The position numbers and the translations under genes were made by a program. DNA of 64,000 nt from Superficieibacter sp. HKU1 (lineage in GTDB: Bacteria; Pseudomonadota; Gammaproteobacteria; Enterobacterales; Enterobacteriaceae): contig NZ_CP119754.1 of assembly GCF_029319185.1 (NCBI RefSeq), positions 2,232,001 through 2,296,000 of the forward strand. The letters run 5' to 3'. Below, in pieces: positions 1 through 8,289 of this stretch; the first letter of the stretch is position 1; each line of letters opens with the position of its first letter. Below the pieces are notes generated by a model that saw nothing but the letters and a program-made list of their open reading frames with translations, ran no database searches and was not told the DNA's origin.

Positions 1-957
1 CAGGGTACGGTCCTGCACCGAGCCGGTGGCGGTCAGATTGATGGACGGTAGCAATTGCGCGCGCGACACGGCCAGCGTGGCATCGGCGGCGACAAGCTGG
101 CGCTCGGCCTGGGCAATATCCGGACGCCTGTTCAGCAACGTCGATGGTAGCTGGGAAGGAAGGGTAAGCGGCGTCAATTGATCGAATGCGCCGCCGCGCC
201 CGACGCTCTGCGGATTCTGGCCCAGCAACAGGCTGAGAGCATTTTCCTGCTCGGTGATTTGATGGCGAATTTGGGGCACCTGCGCGCGGGTGGAGCGCAG
301 TTCGGAATCGGCCTGCATCAGTTCAAGACGCGAACTGTAACCCGTCTCAAACTGACGCCGGGCGAGGCGAAATGACGCTTCGCGCGCTTCCAGCGTAGCC
401 TGGGTCACTTTCAACTGCTCATCAAGCGACAGGAGCGTCACGTAGCCACTCGCCACCGACGCTGCAACGGTCAGATCTGCGGCAGCGGCGGCGGCCTTTT
501 GCGCTTCCAGCCCGGCTTCGGCGGCCTCGGTGGCGCTGCGATTCGCTCCCCAGATATCAACATCGTAACTGGCTGTCAGGTTGCCTTTGTATAACGTGCT
601 GTAAACCGGCAGTCCGGTCGCGGCAGACTGCGAGCGGGCACGCGTGCCGCTCAGCCCGGCGTCCAGGGTGGGGAAAAGATCGCCCTGAGTGGCATACACT
701 TGCGCCTGATATTCGTTAATCCGTTCGCGGGCAATCAGCACATCGCTGTTATATTGCAGCGCCTGCTCGACATAGCGATTAAGTGCGCTGTCGTGAAAAT
801 TACGCCACCAGACCCCTTCAACCGGACTCGTCGGACCGATGTTCTGGCGCCACTGCGGCGGGATTTGCAGCGAGGGTTTGGCGGGTTTGACGTCAACCGA
901 CTGGCAGGCGACAAGCAGTAATGATGCTAATAGCAGGGCAAGAGGATGCCGTCTCAT
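1..957 (-). CDS. Outer-membrane efflux channel lipoprotein (NodT/OprM type), 3' end outside window
   Basis: The first 319 codons are present; the C-terminal part lies beyond the left edge. The translation begins MRRHPLALLLASLLLVACQS, a lipoprotein signal peptide with lipobox LVAC, so the protein should be acylated at the Cys. The following sequence (PPQWRQN... VWWRNFHDSALNRYVEQAL) is typical of the start of outer-membrane factor proteins that form TolC-like trimeric channels. It is the last gene of an operon with an HlyD adaptor and an MFS pump, whose stop overlaps this start (ATGA, 954-957), implying translational coupling. The likely role is the exit duct of a dedicated tripartite drug exporter. 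Substrate unknown. Confidence 0.9.
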   Translation of the reverse strand, partial: MRRHPLALLLASLLLVACQSVDVKPAKPSLQIPPQWRQNIGPTSPVEGVWWRNFHDSALNRYVEQALQYNSDVLIARERINEYQAQVYATQGDLFPTLDAGLSGTRARSQSAATGLPVYSTLYKGNLTASYDVDIWGANRSATEAAEAGLEAQKAAAAAADLTVAASVASGYVTLLSLDEQLKVTQATLEAREASFRLARRQFETGYSSRLELMQADSELRSTRAQVPQIRHQITEQENALSLLLGQNPQSVGRGGAFDQLTPLTLPSQLPSTLLNRRPDIAQAERQLVAADATLAVSRAQLLPSINLTATGSVQDRTL

Positions 958-2036
958 TGCTGATCCTCGCGAGTATCAATCGTGACCTGCACCGACATTC
1001 CCGGTCGCAGATGCGAGAGTTCTTCAGGACTGCCTGACACTTCAATGCGTACCGGAATACGCTGGGCGATTTTGACGAAGTTACCGGTGGCGTTGTCCGG
1101 CGAAATGGCGCTGAACTCGACGCCGGTTGCCGGAGAGATGCTCTGTACCCGGCCCTTAAAGCTGCGGTTATTGAGCGCGTCAACGCTAAACTGCACCGGC
1201 TGACCAATGCGGATCTCTGCCAGCTGGGTCTCTTTCACATTGGCAATAACCCAGTGTTGCGCGGGAACCAGCGAAGTCAGATGGGTGCCCGCGGCAACGT
1301 AGGCGCCGAGGCGCACGGCAATTTGTCCGAGCTGACCATCCTGCGGCGCGATGATTTGCGTATTTTGCAGATCGATTTGCGCCAGTTCGAGCGCGGCTTT
1401 CGCATTTTCAACGTCGGCTTCCAGCGAGGCGCGATTCACGATGGTGGTTTGCAGATCCTGGCGAGACATTTCCAGCGTGGCCTGAGCCTGCGCTATATCA
1501 GCGTTGCCCTGTGCCGCGCTGGCGAGCGCCGCATCGCGTTCGCGAATCGACAGAGAACCATCGGCGGTCAAATCCTTCACCCGGCGTAAATCCGCCTGCG
1601 TTTTCTGGCTCTGCGCCCGGGCATTTTGCAGCGCCGCCTGATTACGGGCGATGACCGCTTCCGCACTTTTACGCTGCTGGAGGTTGTTGTTGAGGGCAGC
1701 GATTTTCATATCCAGCTGCGCCTGCGCCTGATGAACGCGCTGCTTATAAATACGGTCGTCAATCTGCATCAGCACGTCGCCGCGCTTCACCTGCACAAAA
1801 TCCTGCACCTTTACCGCAGTGACATAACCGTTAACCTGTGGGCTAATAAACGTCGTTTGTCCGCGCACGTAGGCGTTATCGGTGAATTGCGTATGGCGGG
1901 TGAATGGCGGCAACTGCCAGGCGTACAGGATCGCCAGGACCCCGACAATAGCAATCGCGGCAGCGGCAAAAATAGAGACTACACGCACATTGCTGCGCGT
2001 ATTTGCCCGCTCTTTGGCGGCGTCCTGCTGACTCAT
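954..2036 (-). CDS. HlyD-family periplasmic adaptor (EmrA-like)
   Basis: The protein has 360 residues. A single N-terminal membrane anchor (about residues 20-40, VVSIFAAAAIAIVGVLAILYAW) is followed by a biotinyl-lipoyl-like half (TTFISPQVNGYV), a long alpha-helical coiled coil rich in Ala, Gln and Arg (about residues 90-225), the second lipoyl half (APQDGQLG) and a beta-barrel. This is the membrane fusion protein architecture of EmrA. Its start lies 19 bases after the MFS stop with an AGGAGAGGTT ribosome site, and its stop overlaps the channel gene start by four bases. It should bridge the inner-membrane pump and the outer-membrane channel. Confidence 0.93.
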   Translation of the reverse strand: MSQQDAAKERANTRSNVRVVSIFAAAAIAIVGVLAILYAWQLPPFTRHTQFTDNAYVRGQTTFISPQVNGYVTAVKVQDFVQVKRGDVLMQIDDRIYKQRVHQAQAQLDMKIAALNNNLQQRKSAEAVIARNQAALQNARAQSQKTQADLRRVKDLTADGSLSIRERDAALASAAQGNADIAQAQATLEMSRQDLQTTIVNRASLEADVENAKAALELAQIDLQNTQIIAPQDGQLGQIAVRLGAYVAAGTHLTSLVPAQHWVIANVKETQLAEIRIGQPVQFSVDALNNRSFKGRVQSISPATGVEFSAISPDNATGNFVKIAQRIPVRIEVSGSPEELSHLRPGMSVQVTIDTREDQQ

Positions 2037-2055
2037 AACCTCTCCTGAAATAGCA

Positions 2056-3708
2056 TTATTTTTTTCCCGTAGCCCGTTTCAGGCCGATCCGCGCCGTAAT
2101 GCGCAGGCGCAGCAATCGCCAGAAAATCCATAGCATCGTTGCAGCCGCAACTGACGCAGTTAATAAGTAAGTATCGTTATACGCCAGAATATTTGCTTCC
2201 AGCGTAGAGGCATTTTGTAATTGCAGGTTAGCCTGAACGCTAAGTAAATTGCTGTCGCCAATCAGGCTCTTATACATCTGGCTGTATAGCTGCAGACGTT
2301 CGTTAACCAGCGGATTCAGGGTGGTTAACTGGTCGGCGAGCAGACTGGAGTGGTATTTTTCGCGCCAGGTCTGAAATGTCCCGAGAATAGCAGAACCGAG
2401 CAGGCCTCCGATGTTCTGGCTCATCCCGAAAAGCACTGAGAAACTGACCAGATTGCGTGGTTCAGCGACCACGCCACCGATGCCGGCCAGCATGGCAGGG
2501 GCGAGAAAAAAAGCGCTGCTAAAGCCCAGTAAAAACTGACTGAAGAGTAACTGGTTGGGGCGCGTCAGGCTGGTGGAATGGCTGTCCAGCCAGGAGGCGA
2601 TAATCATCAGCGCCAGCGAGGTGAGGATCGGCCACGCCAGCCGCTGCGGTTTGATCGTCAGGCAACTGGCGATGATGCCACACACTATCCCGGCAAAAAT
2701 CGACCACGCCAGCGAAGTCATCTGTTCGTTTTGCAGACCGACATACTGCAGCCAGCCGATCACCCCGGTATTCTGTTCCGCCAGTACAATGCGGATCAAC
2801 AGCATAATCAGCCCAAGACGTAAGATACTGCCGCTCGAGAGCCAGCGCGTATTGAGCAGCGGGTTTTGGCGATTATGTTCGAATACAATGGCAGAGACAA
2901 TCAGCACCAGTGAGCCAGCCAGCGCCCAGCCGATCCACGGGGTTTCAAACCACCATTCCAGCCGTCCGAGCGAGAGCACCGCGCAGAGCAATGCCATGCC
3001 GGGGGCCAGCAGAATAAAGGTCAGAAAATCTTTCTTCTCAAACACCTTTTTACGATCGCCTGGCGGGAGTTTAAGCAATATCACACAGGCCAGCGAAATC
3101 AGCGCCAGTCCCAGCTCGAAAAAATAGAGCCCGCGCCACTCGTCCAGTTGCAGCAGGTCGCTGGAAAAAAGACGCGCCAGCGGGATCGCCAGCGAGGAGC
3201 CGGTAATGCCAATCGTCAGGGCCTTAAGACGATGACGTGCGGGCCAGGCCTGAATCTGATAATAAATCCCCAGTGAGCTTAGCGCTGCCGCCACCATCCC
3301 ATGCGCGGCACGCACCATCATTGCCGAACTGAGATCGTTGACGAACAGGTGAAAAAAGGTCACCAGCACATAAAGCACCAGAAACCCTTCCGTAAACGCG
3401 CGCAGGCCATACTGCTGGCGAAATTTCACCAGCAGCAGATTGATGGACACGTTGGTCATCACATATACGGTAGGGAGCCAGGCAATCTCCGTCGACCACG
3501 CGGCAAAGGTGCCCTGCAAATTTTGCAGGTTGGCAGTGACGACCGCATTACCCAGCGCCCCGGTCAGGCAGACCAGCAGACCAACGATGCCATACGCGAT
3601 CCGTTTAGGCGTACTGTGCAACGGCGTCGACGGCGAACCCAGCAGCATAGGCTTTTCATGAGGTGCCCATTCGCGCGGCGCGTAGGGATCACGTCCTGGC
3701 AGGCGCAT
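2056..3708 (-). CDS. 14-TM DHA2-family MFS multidrug transporter (EmrB-like)
   Basis: The 550-residue polytopic protein starts with a cytoplasmic tail of about 35 residues and then shows roughly 14 hydrophobic segments. Motif-like stretches include the TM1 region (GLLVCLTGALGNAVVTANLQ) and a TM5-type segment (GITGSSLAIPLARLF). Length and topology fit the DHA2 proton-driven drug antiporters that work with EmrA-type adaptors. It is the first gene of the operon; a purine-rich AAGGTGG lies about 10 bases before the ATG. No substrate can be inferred. Charged residues within membrane segments were not mapped. Confidence 0.9.
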   Translation of the reverse strand: MRLPGRDPYAPREWAPHEKPMLLGSPSTPLHSTPKRIAYGIVGLLVCLTGALGNAVVTANLQNLQGTFAAWSTEIAWLPTVYVMTNVSINLLLVKFRQQYGLRAFTEGFLVLYVLVTFFHLFVNDLSSAMMVRAAHGMVAAALSSLGIYYQIQAWPARHRLKALTIGITGSSLAIPLARLFSSDLLQLDEWRGLYFFELGLALISLACVILLKLPPGDRKKVFEKKDFLTFILLAPGMALLCAVLSLGRLEWWFETPWIGWALAGSLVLIVSAIVFEHNRQNPLLNTRWLSSGSILRLGLIMLLIRIVLAEQNTGVIGWLQYVGLQNEQMTSLAWSIFAGIVCGIIASCLTIKPQRLAWPILTSLALMIIASWLDSHSTSLTRPNQLLFSQFLLGFSSAFFLAPAMLAGIGGVVAEPRNLVSFSVLFGMSQNIGGLLGSAILGTFQTWREKYHSSLLADQLTTLNPLVNERLQLYSQMYKSLIGDSNLLSVQANLQLQNASTLEANILAYNDTYLLTASVAAATMLWIFWRLLRLRITARIGLKRATGKK

Positions 3709-3770
3709 AATGATTTTCCACCTTATATAACAGTATCTTCAGCACCCGGCGTTCGAGTGTACAACCGGTA

Positions 3771-3793
3771 TCATTCATAATTCAAGTGAATGA
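3771..3793. promoter_or_regulatory. Inverted repeat between efflux operon and ydcF
   Basis: TCATTCA (3771-3777) and TGAATGA (3787-3793) form a 7-base inverted repeat with a 9-base spacer, in the 205-base divergent region between the MFS pump gene and ydcF. It could be an operator for a regulator encoded elsewhere; there is no adjacent regulator gene. The functional reading is inference. Confidence 0.35.
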
Positions 3794-3913
3794 AAATATA
3801 GACCAGCGGCGCGGGAAAGCGGAAAGGATTACACTGCGGCTTTAAGATAGATCCGCTGTGAAGGCGCGTGACAGATGTTACGCTCCAGGGAGTCAAATCA
3901 AGGAGTAATAAGC

Positions 3914-4702
3914 ATGACAGGTATTTTTCCACAACTGCCCGCGGCCACCCTTCAGGCGGCGAATCTGCTGGGGCAATGGCTGGCGCAGAACGAGTCTGTC
4001 GACGGGCATGTTGATCTGGTGGTGCTGGCGGGGAACGCGGTTATTCCCAGTATTGACGCGGCCTGTGAAATTGCTGCGGCAAAATCATGCCCCTTACTGA
4101 TCAGTGGCGGTATTGGCCATTCGACGACTTTTTTATATGCCGCTATCGCCCGTCACCCCCGCTATAACAAGGTGCAAACCACCGGGCGCTCAGAGGCTGA
4201 CATCCTGGCGGAGATCGCCCGGCAGTTCTGGGATATTCCGACAGAACGGGTATTGATCGAGAGTACCTCCACCAACTGCGGGGAAAATGCGCACTTTACC
4301 CGTCAGATGCTTGATGTGACTGGCCTGGCGCATGCCAATACCGTGGTGGTTCAGGACCCCACGATGCAGCGTCGTACTATGGCGACATTTGCCCACGAGT
4401 TTCGCGACCGCAAAACGCCGCCGCGCCTGACGAGCCATCCCGGCATCGTGCCGCAGCTGCATAATAGCGAGAAGGGGCTGGCGCTGGTGGATAACCAAAA
4501 AGGTCTGTGGCCGGTCGAGCGTTATCTGTCACTGATCCTCGGCGAGATCCCGCGCCTGCGTGATGATGCGCAGGGGTACGGCCCTAATGGAAAAGGATTT
4601 ATCAGCCACGTCAATATTCCGGCCGAGGTAGAACAGGCATGGCATACCCTCACAGAGGATGGATTACTGATTGACGCGCTGAAAACCCGCTCGCTACTGT
4701 AA
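3914..4702 (+). CDS. ydcF: YdcF, DUF218-family protein
   Basis: The start is the ATG at 3914, preceded by AAGGAG, giving 262 residues, close to the 266 of E. coli YdcF. The DUF218 features are visible: VVLAGNAVIPS near residue 35, LLISGGIGHST (about 60-70), the ES[TS]STNCGENA stretch (about 120-130) and VVVQDPTMQRRTMATF. DUF218 proteins are Rossmann-like; E. coli YdcF is reported to bind S-adenosylmethionine, but its reaction is not established. Location immediately upstream of aldA matches E. coli. The longer in-frame extension to 3875 lacks a ribosome site and was not chosen. Confidence 0.92.
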   Translation: MTGIFPQLPAATLQAANLLGQWLAQNESVDGHVDLVVLAGNAVIPSIDAACEIAAAKSCPLLISGGIGHSTTFLYAAIARHPRYNKVQTTGRSEADILAEIARQFWDIPTERVLIESTSTNCGENAHFTRQMLDVTGLAHANTVVVQDPTMQRRTMATFAHEFRDRKTPPRLTSHPGIVPQLHNSEKGLALVDNQKGLWPVERYLSLILGEIPRLRDDAQGYGPNGKGFISHVNIPAEVEQAWHTLTEDGLLIDALKTRSLL

Positions 4703-4865
4703 TGCGCTGCCCGTTGTTATATCAGCGGGCATATCCATTTCATTTCATTCGCTTTTATGCGTTGTCTCACAGAACCCGTCTCCGACAGTAGGAATTCCTG
4801 CCTGTGATTGTATTGTTTTAACAATGCGTTTACTTGTTGAGAACAATATAATCACAGGAGCAATC

Positions 4866-6305
4866 ATGACAGCACCAGTGCAGCACGCAATGTATATCGA
4901 TGGTCAGTTCGTTAGCTGGCAGGGCGATAACTGGATCGACGTCATCAATCCGGCAACCGAAGCGCTGCTATCGCGTATTCCGGATGGTAGCGCTCAGCAG
5001 GCAAAAGAGGCCATCGATGCGGCGCACCGGGCGCAGCCGGGCTGGGAGGCGTTACCGGCCATTGAACGTGCGGGCTGGCTGAAAAAAATGGCGGCGGGTA
5101 TTCGTGAGCGGGCCAGTGAAATTAGCGCGCTGATCGTTGCCGAAGGTGGCAAAATCCAGCAGCTTGCCGACGTGGAAGTCGCTTTTACCGCTGACTATAT
5201 CGACTATATGGCCGAGTGGGCGCGCCGCTATGAAGGGGAGATCCTGCAAAGCGATCGCCCCGGTGAAAATATCCTCATTTTTAAACGCGCACTTGGCGTC
5301 ACGACCGGTATCCTGCCGTGGAACTTCCCGTTTTTCCTTATCGCCCGCAAGCTGGCGCCAGCGCTCATTACCGGCAACACCATCGTTATCAAACCCAGCG
5401 AATTTACGCCCAATAACGCTATTGCCTTTGCGGAAATCGTCCATGAGATTGGCCTGCCGAAAGGGGTCTTTAACCTGGTGCTGGGGCGCGGCGAAACGGT
5501 CGGTCAGGAGCTGGCGGGTAACCCTAAAGTGGCCATGGTCAGCATGACCGGAAGCGTAGGAGCCGGGGAAAAAATCATGGCTGCGGCTGCGAAAAACATT
5601 ACCAAAGTCTGCCTGGAACTCGGCGGCAAGGCTCCGGCTATCGTCATGGATGATGCGGATCTGGATCTGGCGGTAAAAGCAATTGTCGATTCCCGGGTGA
5701 TCAATACCGGGCAGGTGTGTAACTGCGCCGAGCGGGTGTATGTGCAGAAAGGGATATACGATCGCTTTGTCAACCGGCTGGGCGAGGCGCTGAACGCGGT
5801 AGAATATGGCGATCCGGGCCAGCGCAACGATATTGCAATGGGGCCGCTGATTAATGCCGCCGCGCTGGAGCGCGTGGAGCAGAAAGTCGCTCGCGCGGTG
5901 GAAGAGGGCGCGAAACTGGTTATGGGTGGTAAGGCTGTGGAAGGCAAGGGCTACTTCTATCCGCCGACGCTGTTGCTGGATGTGGATCAGAAAATGACGA
6001 TTGTTCACGAAGAGACCTTTGGTCCGGTGCTGCCGGTGATCGCGTTTGATACGCTTGAAGAGGCGCTGGCGATGGCCAACGATAGCGATTATGGTCTGAC
6101 ATCGGCGGTGTACACCCAAAACCTTAATACGGCGATGAAAGCGATTAAGGGGCTGAAGTTTGGCGAAACTTACATCAACCGCGAGAACTTCGAAGCCATG
6201 CAGGGTTTCCACGCAGGCTGGCGCAAATCGGGTATTGGCGGAGCCGATGGTCGTCACGGGCTGGAAGAGTATCTGCAAACGCAGGTGGTGTATTTGCAAT
6301 CCTGA
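4866..6305 (+). CDS. aldA: Lactaldehyde / glycolaldehyde dehydrogenase AldA
   Basis: Starting at the ATG at 4866 (AGGAG six bases upstream), the protein is 479 residues, the length of E. coli AldA. It oxidises L-lactaldehyde to L-lactate and glycolaldehyde to glycolate with NAD, in fucose, rhamnose and glycol catabolism. Visible ALDH motifs are the Asn of PWNFP, the cofactor-binding GSVGAGEKI, the general-base Glu in LELGGKAP, and the catalytic Cys in NTGQVCNCAERV. The last residues are QVVYLQS. The ydcF-aldA order is as in E. coli. A REP pair follows. The in-frame extension to 4824 has no supporting ribosome site. Confidence 0.96.
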   Translation: MTAPVQHAMYIDGQFVSWQGDNWIDVINPATEALLSRIPDGSAQQAKEAIDAAHRAQPGWEALPAIERAGWLKKMAAGIRERASEISALIVAEGGKIQQLADVEVAFTADYIDYMAEWARRYEGEILQSDRPGENILIFKRALGVTTGILPWNFPFFLIARKLAPALITGNTIVIKPSEFTPNNAIAFAEIVHEIGLPKGVFNLVLGRGETVGQELAGNPKVAMVSMTGSVGAGEKIMAAAAKNITKVCLELGGKAPAIVMDDADLDLAVKAIVDSRVINTGQVCNCAERVYVQKGIYDRFVNRLGEALNAVEYGDPGQRNDIAMGPLINAAALERVEQKVARAVEEGAKLVMGGKAVEGKGYFYPPTLLLDVDQKMTIVHEETFGPVLPVIAFDTLEEALAMANDSDYGLTSAVYTQNLNTAMKAIKGLKFGETYINRENFEAMQGFHAGWRKSGIGGADGRHGLEEYLQTQVVYLQS

Positions 6306-6317
6306 CGGGGGTTTTGT

Positions 6318-6441
6318 GCCGCTCAGCCCGGTGGCGCTGCGCTTACCGGGCCTACGAGATGGATGAAACGCGATCTTGTGGGAAGCTAACCGTTTTAAAA
6401 TCCACCCCGTAGGCCGGGTAAGGCGAAGCCGCCACCCGGCA
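6318..6441. repeat. Pair of inverted REP elements (BIME)
   Basis: Two REP-type palindromic units in opposite orientation: GCCCGGTGGCGCTGCGCTTA at 6327-6346, running into CCGGGCCTACG, and its inverse GTAGGCCGGGTAAGGCGAAG starting at 6407. They sit between the convergent aldA and hydrolase genes, a usual position for such elements, where they can stabilise the 3' ends of messages or bind gyrase/IHF. Confidence 0.9.
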
Positions 6442-6463
6442 TTAACCCGCCGGACCGCGCTCA

Positions 6464-7393
6464 CTACAAAAATGTAGTGCCAATCCAGTCCATCATCAAT
6501 TCAGGCCACACCGAGACCGGTAACCCCTGCGCATCGCGGATACCGAACCCGTGCTTACCCTGCTCAAACAAATGCATCTCCACCGGCACGCCGCGCTGGC
6601 GCAATGCGGTAAACATCTCCACGCTGTTTTCCACTTTCACAGTCGGATCGTCAACCGCGTGAAGCAAAAACGTCGGCGGCGTCTGGCTGTCGACCCGTTG
6701 TTCCAGGGAATAATGTGCGATCTGCGCGGCATCCGGTTGCGAGCCGATCAACGCCAGGCGCGATGCCGGATGGTCAATCTCCTCGCGCATGGTGATCACC
6801 GGATAAACCAGTGCCATAAACGCCGGACGGGCGGGGAGGGCGTCAATCTCATCCAGCGGCGGATAAACCTGCTCCGCAAAGCGCGTGCCGAGGCTTGCCG
6901 CCACATGTCCCCCGGCAGAAAAACCCAGCACACCCAGACGATCTGCATCCAGTTGCCATTGCGCCGCGCGAGCCCGTAGCGTGCGCATCGCACGCTGCAC
7001 ATCCGCCAGTGGGGCATCGGCTCCTTCAGCGTGACCGTCATCGGGCATACGGTAGGTCATCACAAACAGCGTATAGCCGCGGGCATTAAAAAACGGTGCC
7101 AGCGCGCTGCCTTCTTTATCCAGCACCGCGCGCTTGTAGGAACCGCCCGGTGTGACCAGAATGCCGATCCCGTTCGGCTCGGCAGGGGCATAAACCGTGA
7201 TTTGCGGAGCGCGAACGCCGGTCACGGAACGATCAAACGCGGAACTGCCCGTATGATTCTCTTCCAGCACAAACTGGACGCGACTGGTCACCGCGCCTGG
7301 CGCCTCGCCCTGTGGCCAGACAGAGAAGGTGCCTGCTTTGCGGGTAGCTTCCGCCATCATCTGCACCAGTTCGTCGGGGGGAATGGACAACAT
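6464..7393 (-). CDS. Alpha/beta hydrolase, acetyl-esterase-like
   Basis: The 309-residue protein has the features of BD-FAE/hormone-sensitive-lipase-like esterases: an oxyanion-hole region at VTPGGSYKR (about residue 80), the nucleophile elbow GFSAGG (about residue 160), an acidic candidate in LLHAVDDPTVKVE and the catalytic His in FEQGKHGFG near the C-terminus. No signal peptide is seen, so it is probably cytoplasmic. It likely cleaves acetyl or other short acyl esters from sugars or xenobiotics. An AGGAG site lies upstream of the ATG. It stands alone, convergent with aldA and divergent from cybB. Confidence 0.85.
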   Translation of the reverse strand: MLSIPPDELVQMMAEATRKAGTFSVWPQGEAPGAVTSRVQFVLEENHTGSSAFDRSVTGVRAPQITVYAPAEPNGIGILVTPGGSYKRAVLDKEGSALAPFFNARGYTLFVMTYRMPDDGHAEGADAPLADVQRAMRTLRARAAQWQLDADRLGVLGFSAGGHVAASLGTRFAEQVYPPLDEIDALPARPAFMALVYPVITMREEIDHPASRLALIGSQPDAAQIAHYSLEQRVDSQTPPTFLLHAVDDPTVKVENSVEMFTALRQRGVPVEMHLFEQGKHGFGIRDAQGLPVSVWPELMMDWIGTTFL

Positions 7394-7582
7394 ACCGTTT
7401 CTCCTGTGAAGGGCAAAATGGGGTTATAGCACAGCGCGACGGTAAAAATGTTAAGCCCGCCAACAAAATAAGCTGTTGTTTCAAAATCAAACGCGGGTTA
7501 ATACGCTTCATTAAAAGTTAATGAATGTTTGGCTAAATCCCGCTATGTTGTTCTTTTAGTATGGATATTTCGGGAAAATCTC

Positions 7583-8113
7583 ATGGGTAATAAGTATTCC
7601 GGCGTGCAAATCGTCATTCACTGGCTGGTGTTTTTGTTAGTTGTGGTGGCGTACTGCGCGATGGAATTTCGCGGTCTGGCCCCGCGAAGCGCCCGCCTGT
7701 GGTTTAACATGGTGCACGTCTCCTGCGGCATTTCCGTGCTGGTGCTGATGCTGGCTCGCCTGCTGCTGCGTCTTAAATATAAAACGCCGGCGATTGTGCC
7801 TAAGCCCAGACCAATGATGACCGGCATGGCCCACCTCGGGCATCTGATCATTTATCTGCTCTTTATTGTGCTGCCGATCCTCGGTCTGGTAATGATGTAT
7901 AACCGCGGCCACCCGTGGATGGCGTTTGGCGTGGTGATGCCGTATGCCGCAGAAGCCAATTTTGACGTGGTGGATGTGGTCAAGGACTACCATATTTTGC
8001 TGGCAAAACTGGGCTACTGGGTCATTGGCCTTCATGCACTGGCCGCACTGTTGCATCATTATTTCTGGAAAGACAACACGTTACTGCGCATGATGCCCAA
8101 AAAACGCAGCTGA
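7583..8113 (+). CDS. cybB: Cytochrome b561 (CybB), superoxide:quinone oxidoreductase
   Basis: With the ATG at 7583 the product has 176 residues, the length of E. coli CybB. Four membrane helices carry the expected haem-ligand histidines: IHW in helix 1, MVHVSCG in helix 2, HLGHLI and GLHALAALLHH in helix 4. It is a diheme inner-membrane protein; E. coli CybB moves electrons from superoxide to ubiquinone. The gene is followed by a strong terminator. In E. coli it lies between aldA/gapC and trg, so the position is conserved, although the gapC and hokB/mokB genes found there are absent here. Confidence 0.94.
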   Translation: MGNKYSGVQIVIHWLVFLLVVVAYCAMEFRGLAPRSARLWFNMVHVSCGISVLVLMLARLLLRLKYKTPAIVPKPRPMMTGMAHLGHLIIYLLFIVLPILGLVMMYNRGHPWMAFGVVMPYAAEANFDVVDVVKDYHILLAKLGYWVIGLHALAALLHHYFWKDNTLLRMMPKKRS

Positions 8114-8127
8114 AAATACGGGTACTT

Positions 8128-8151
8128 GCCCCGCCACGGCGGGGCTTTTTT
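8128..8151 (+). terminator. Rho-independent terminator of cybB
   Basis: GCCCCGCC (8128-8135) pairs with GGCGGGGC (8138-8145) across a two- to four-base loop, followed directly by six T. It lies 14 bases after the cybB stop. Confidence 0.93.
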
Positions 8152-8160
8152 ATGGCCGCA

Positions 8161-8213
8161 AAATGTGATCGGCACGGGTTTTCCGGATCACACCTTTGCG
8201 GACGGTCACATTT
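8161..8213. promoter_or_regulatory. Widely spaced inverted repeat upstream of MHS permease
   Basis: AAATGTGATC (8161-8170) and GGTCACATTT (8204-8213) are near-perfect inverse copies 33 bases apart, and a third related half (GGATCACA, 8185-8192) lies between them. The arrangement suggests repeated half-sites for a regulator of the downstream permease. It does not have the spacing of a CRP site. Function is inferred only. Confidence 0.35.
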
Positions 8214-8289
8214 TACTCTCTTCCTGCTGGGCAAATAATCGCCGGTCAGTGTAAAAGTATATCTATAATAGAAACACCTTGAGGTGATT

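Noticed and set aside
4800..4830. CRP site upstream of aldA
   Set aside because: TGTGATTGTATTGTTT keeps only the left half-site; regulation by CRP is known in E. coli, but I cannot support the site from this sequence.
4847..4852. TATAAT as -10 box of aldA
   Set aside because: It lies four bases before the ribosome site, so transcription from it would start inside or after the Shine-Dalgarno sequence.
5052..6464. 470-codon minus-strand ORF opposite aldA
   Set aside because: It is antisense to a clearly conserved ALDH gene; its composition (many His, Arg, Gln) is typical of a shadow frame in GC-rich DNA.
6464..7393. The alpha/beta hydrolase as the missing FrmB
   Set aside because: Its motifs are those of acetyl-esterase-type enzymes and it is 7 kb away with its own promoter; S-formylglutathione hydrolases have a different esterase D pattern.
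8164..8192. CRP site upstream of the MHS permease
   Set aside because: TGTGA and TCACA are present but 19 bases apart instead of six.
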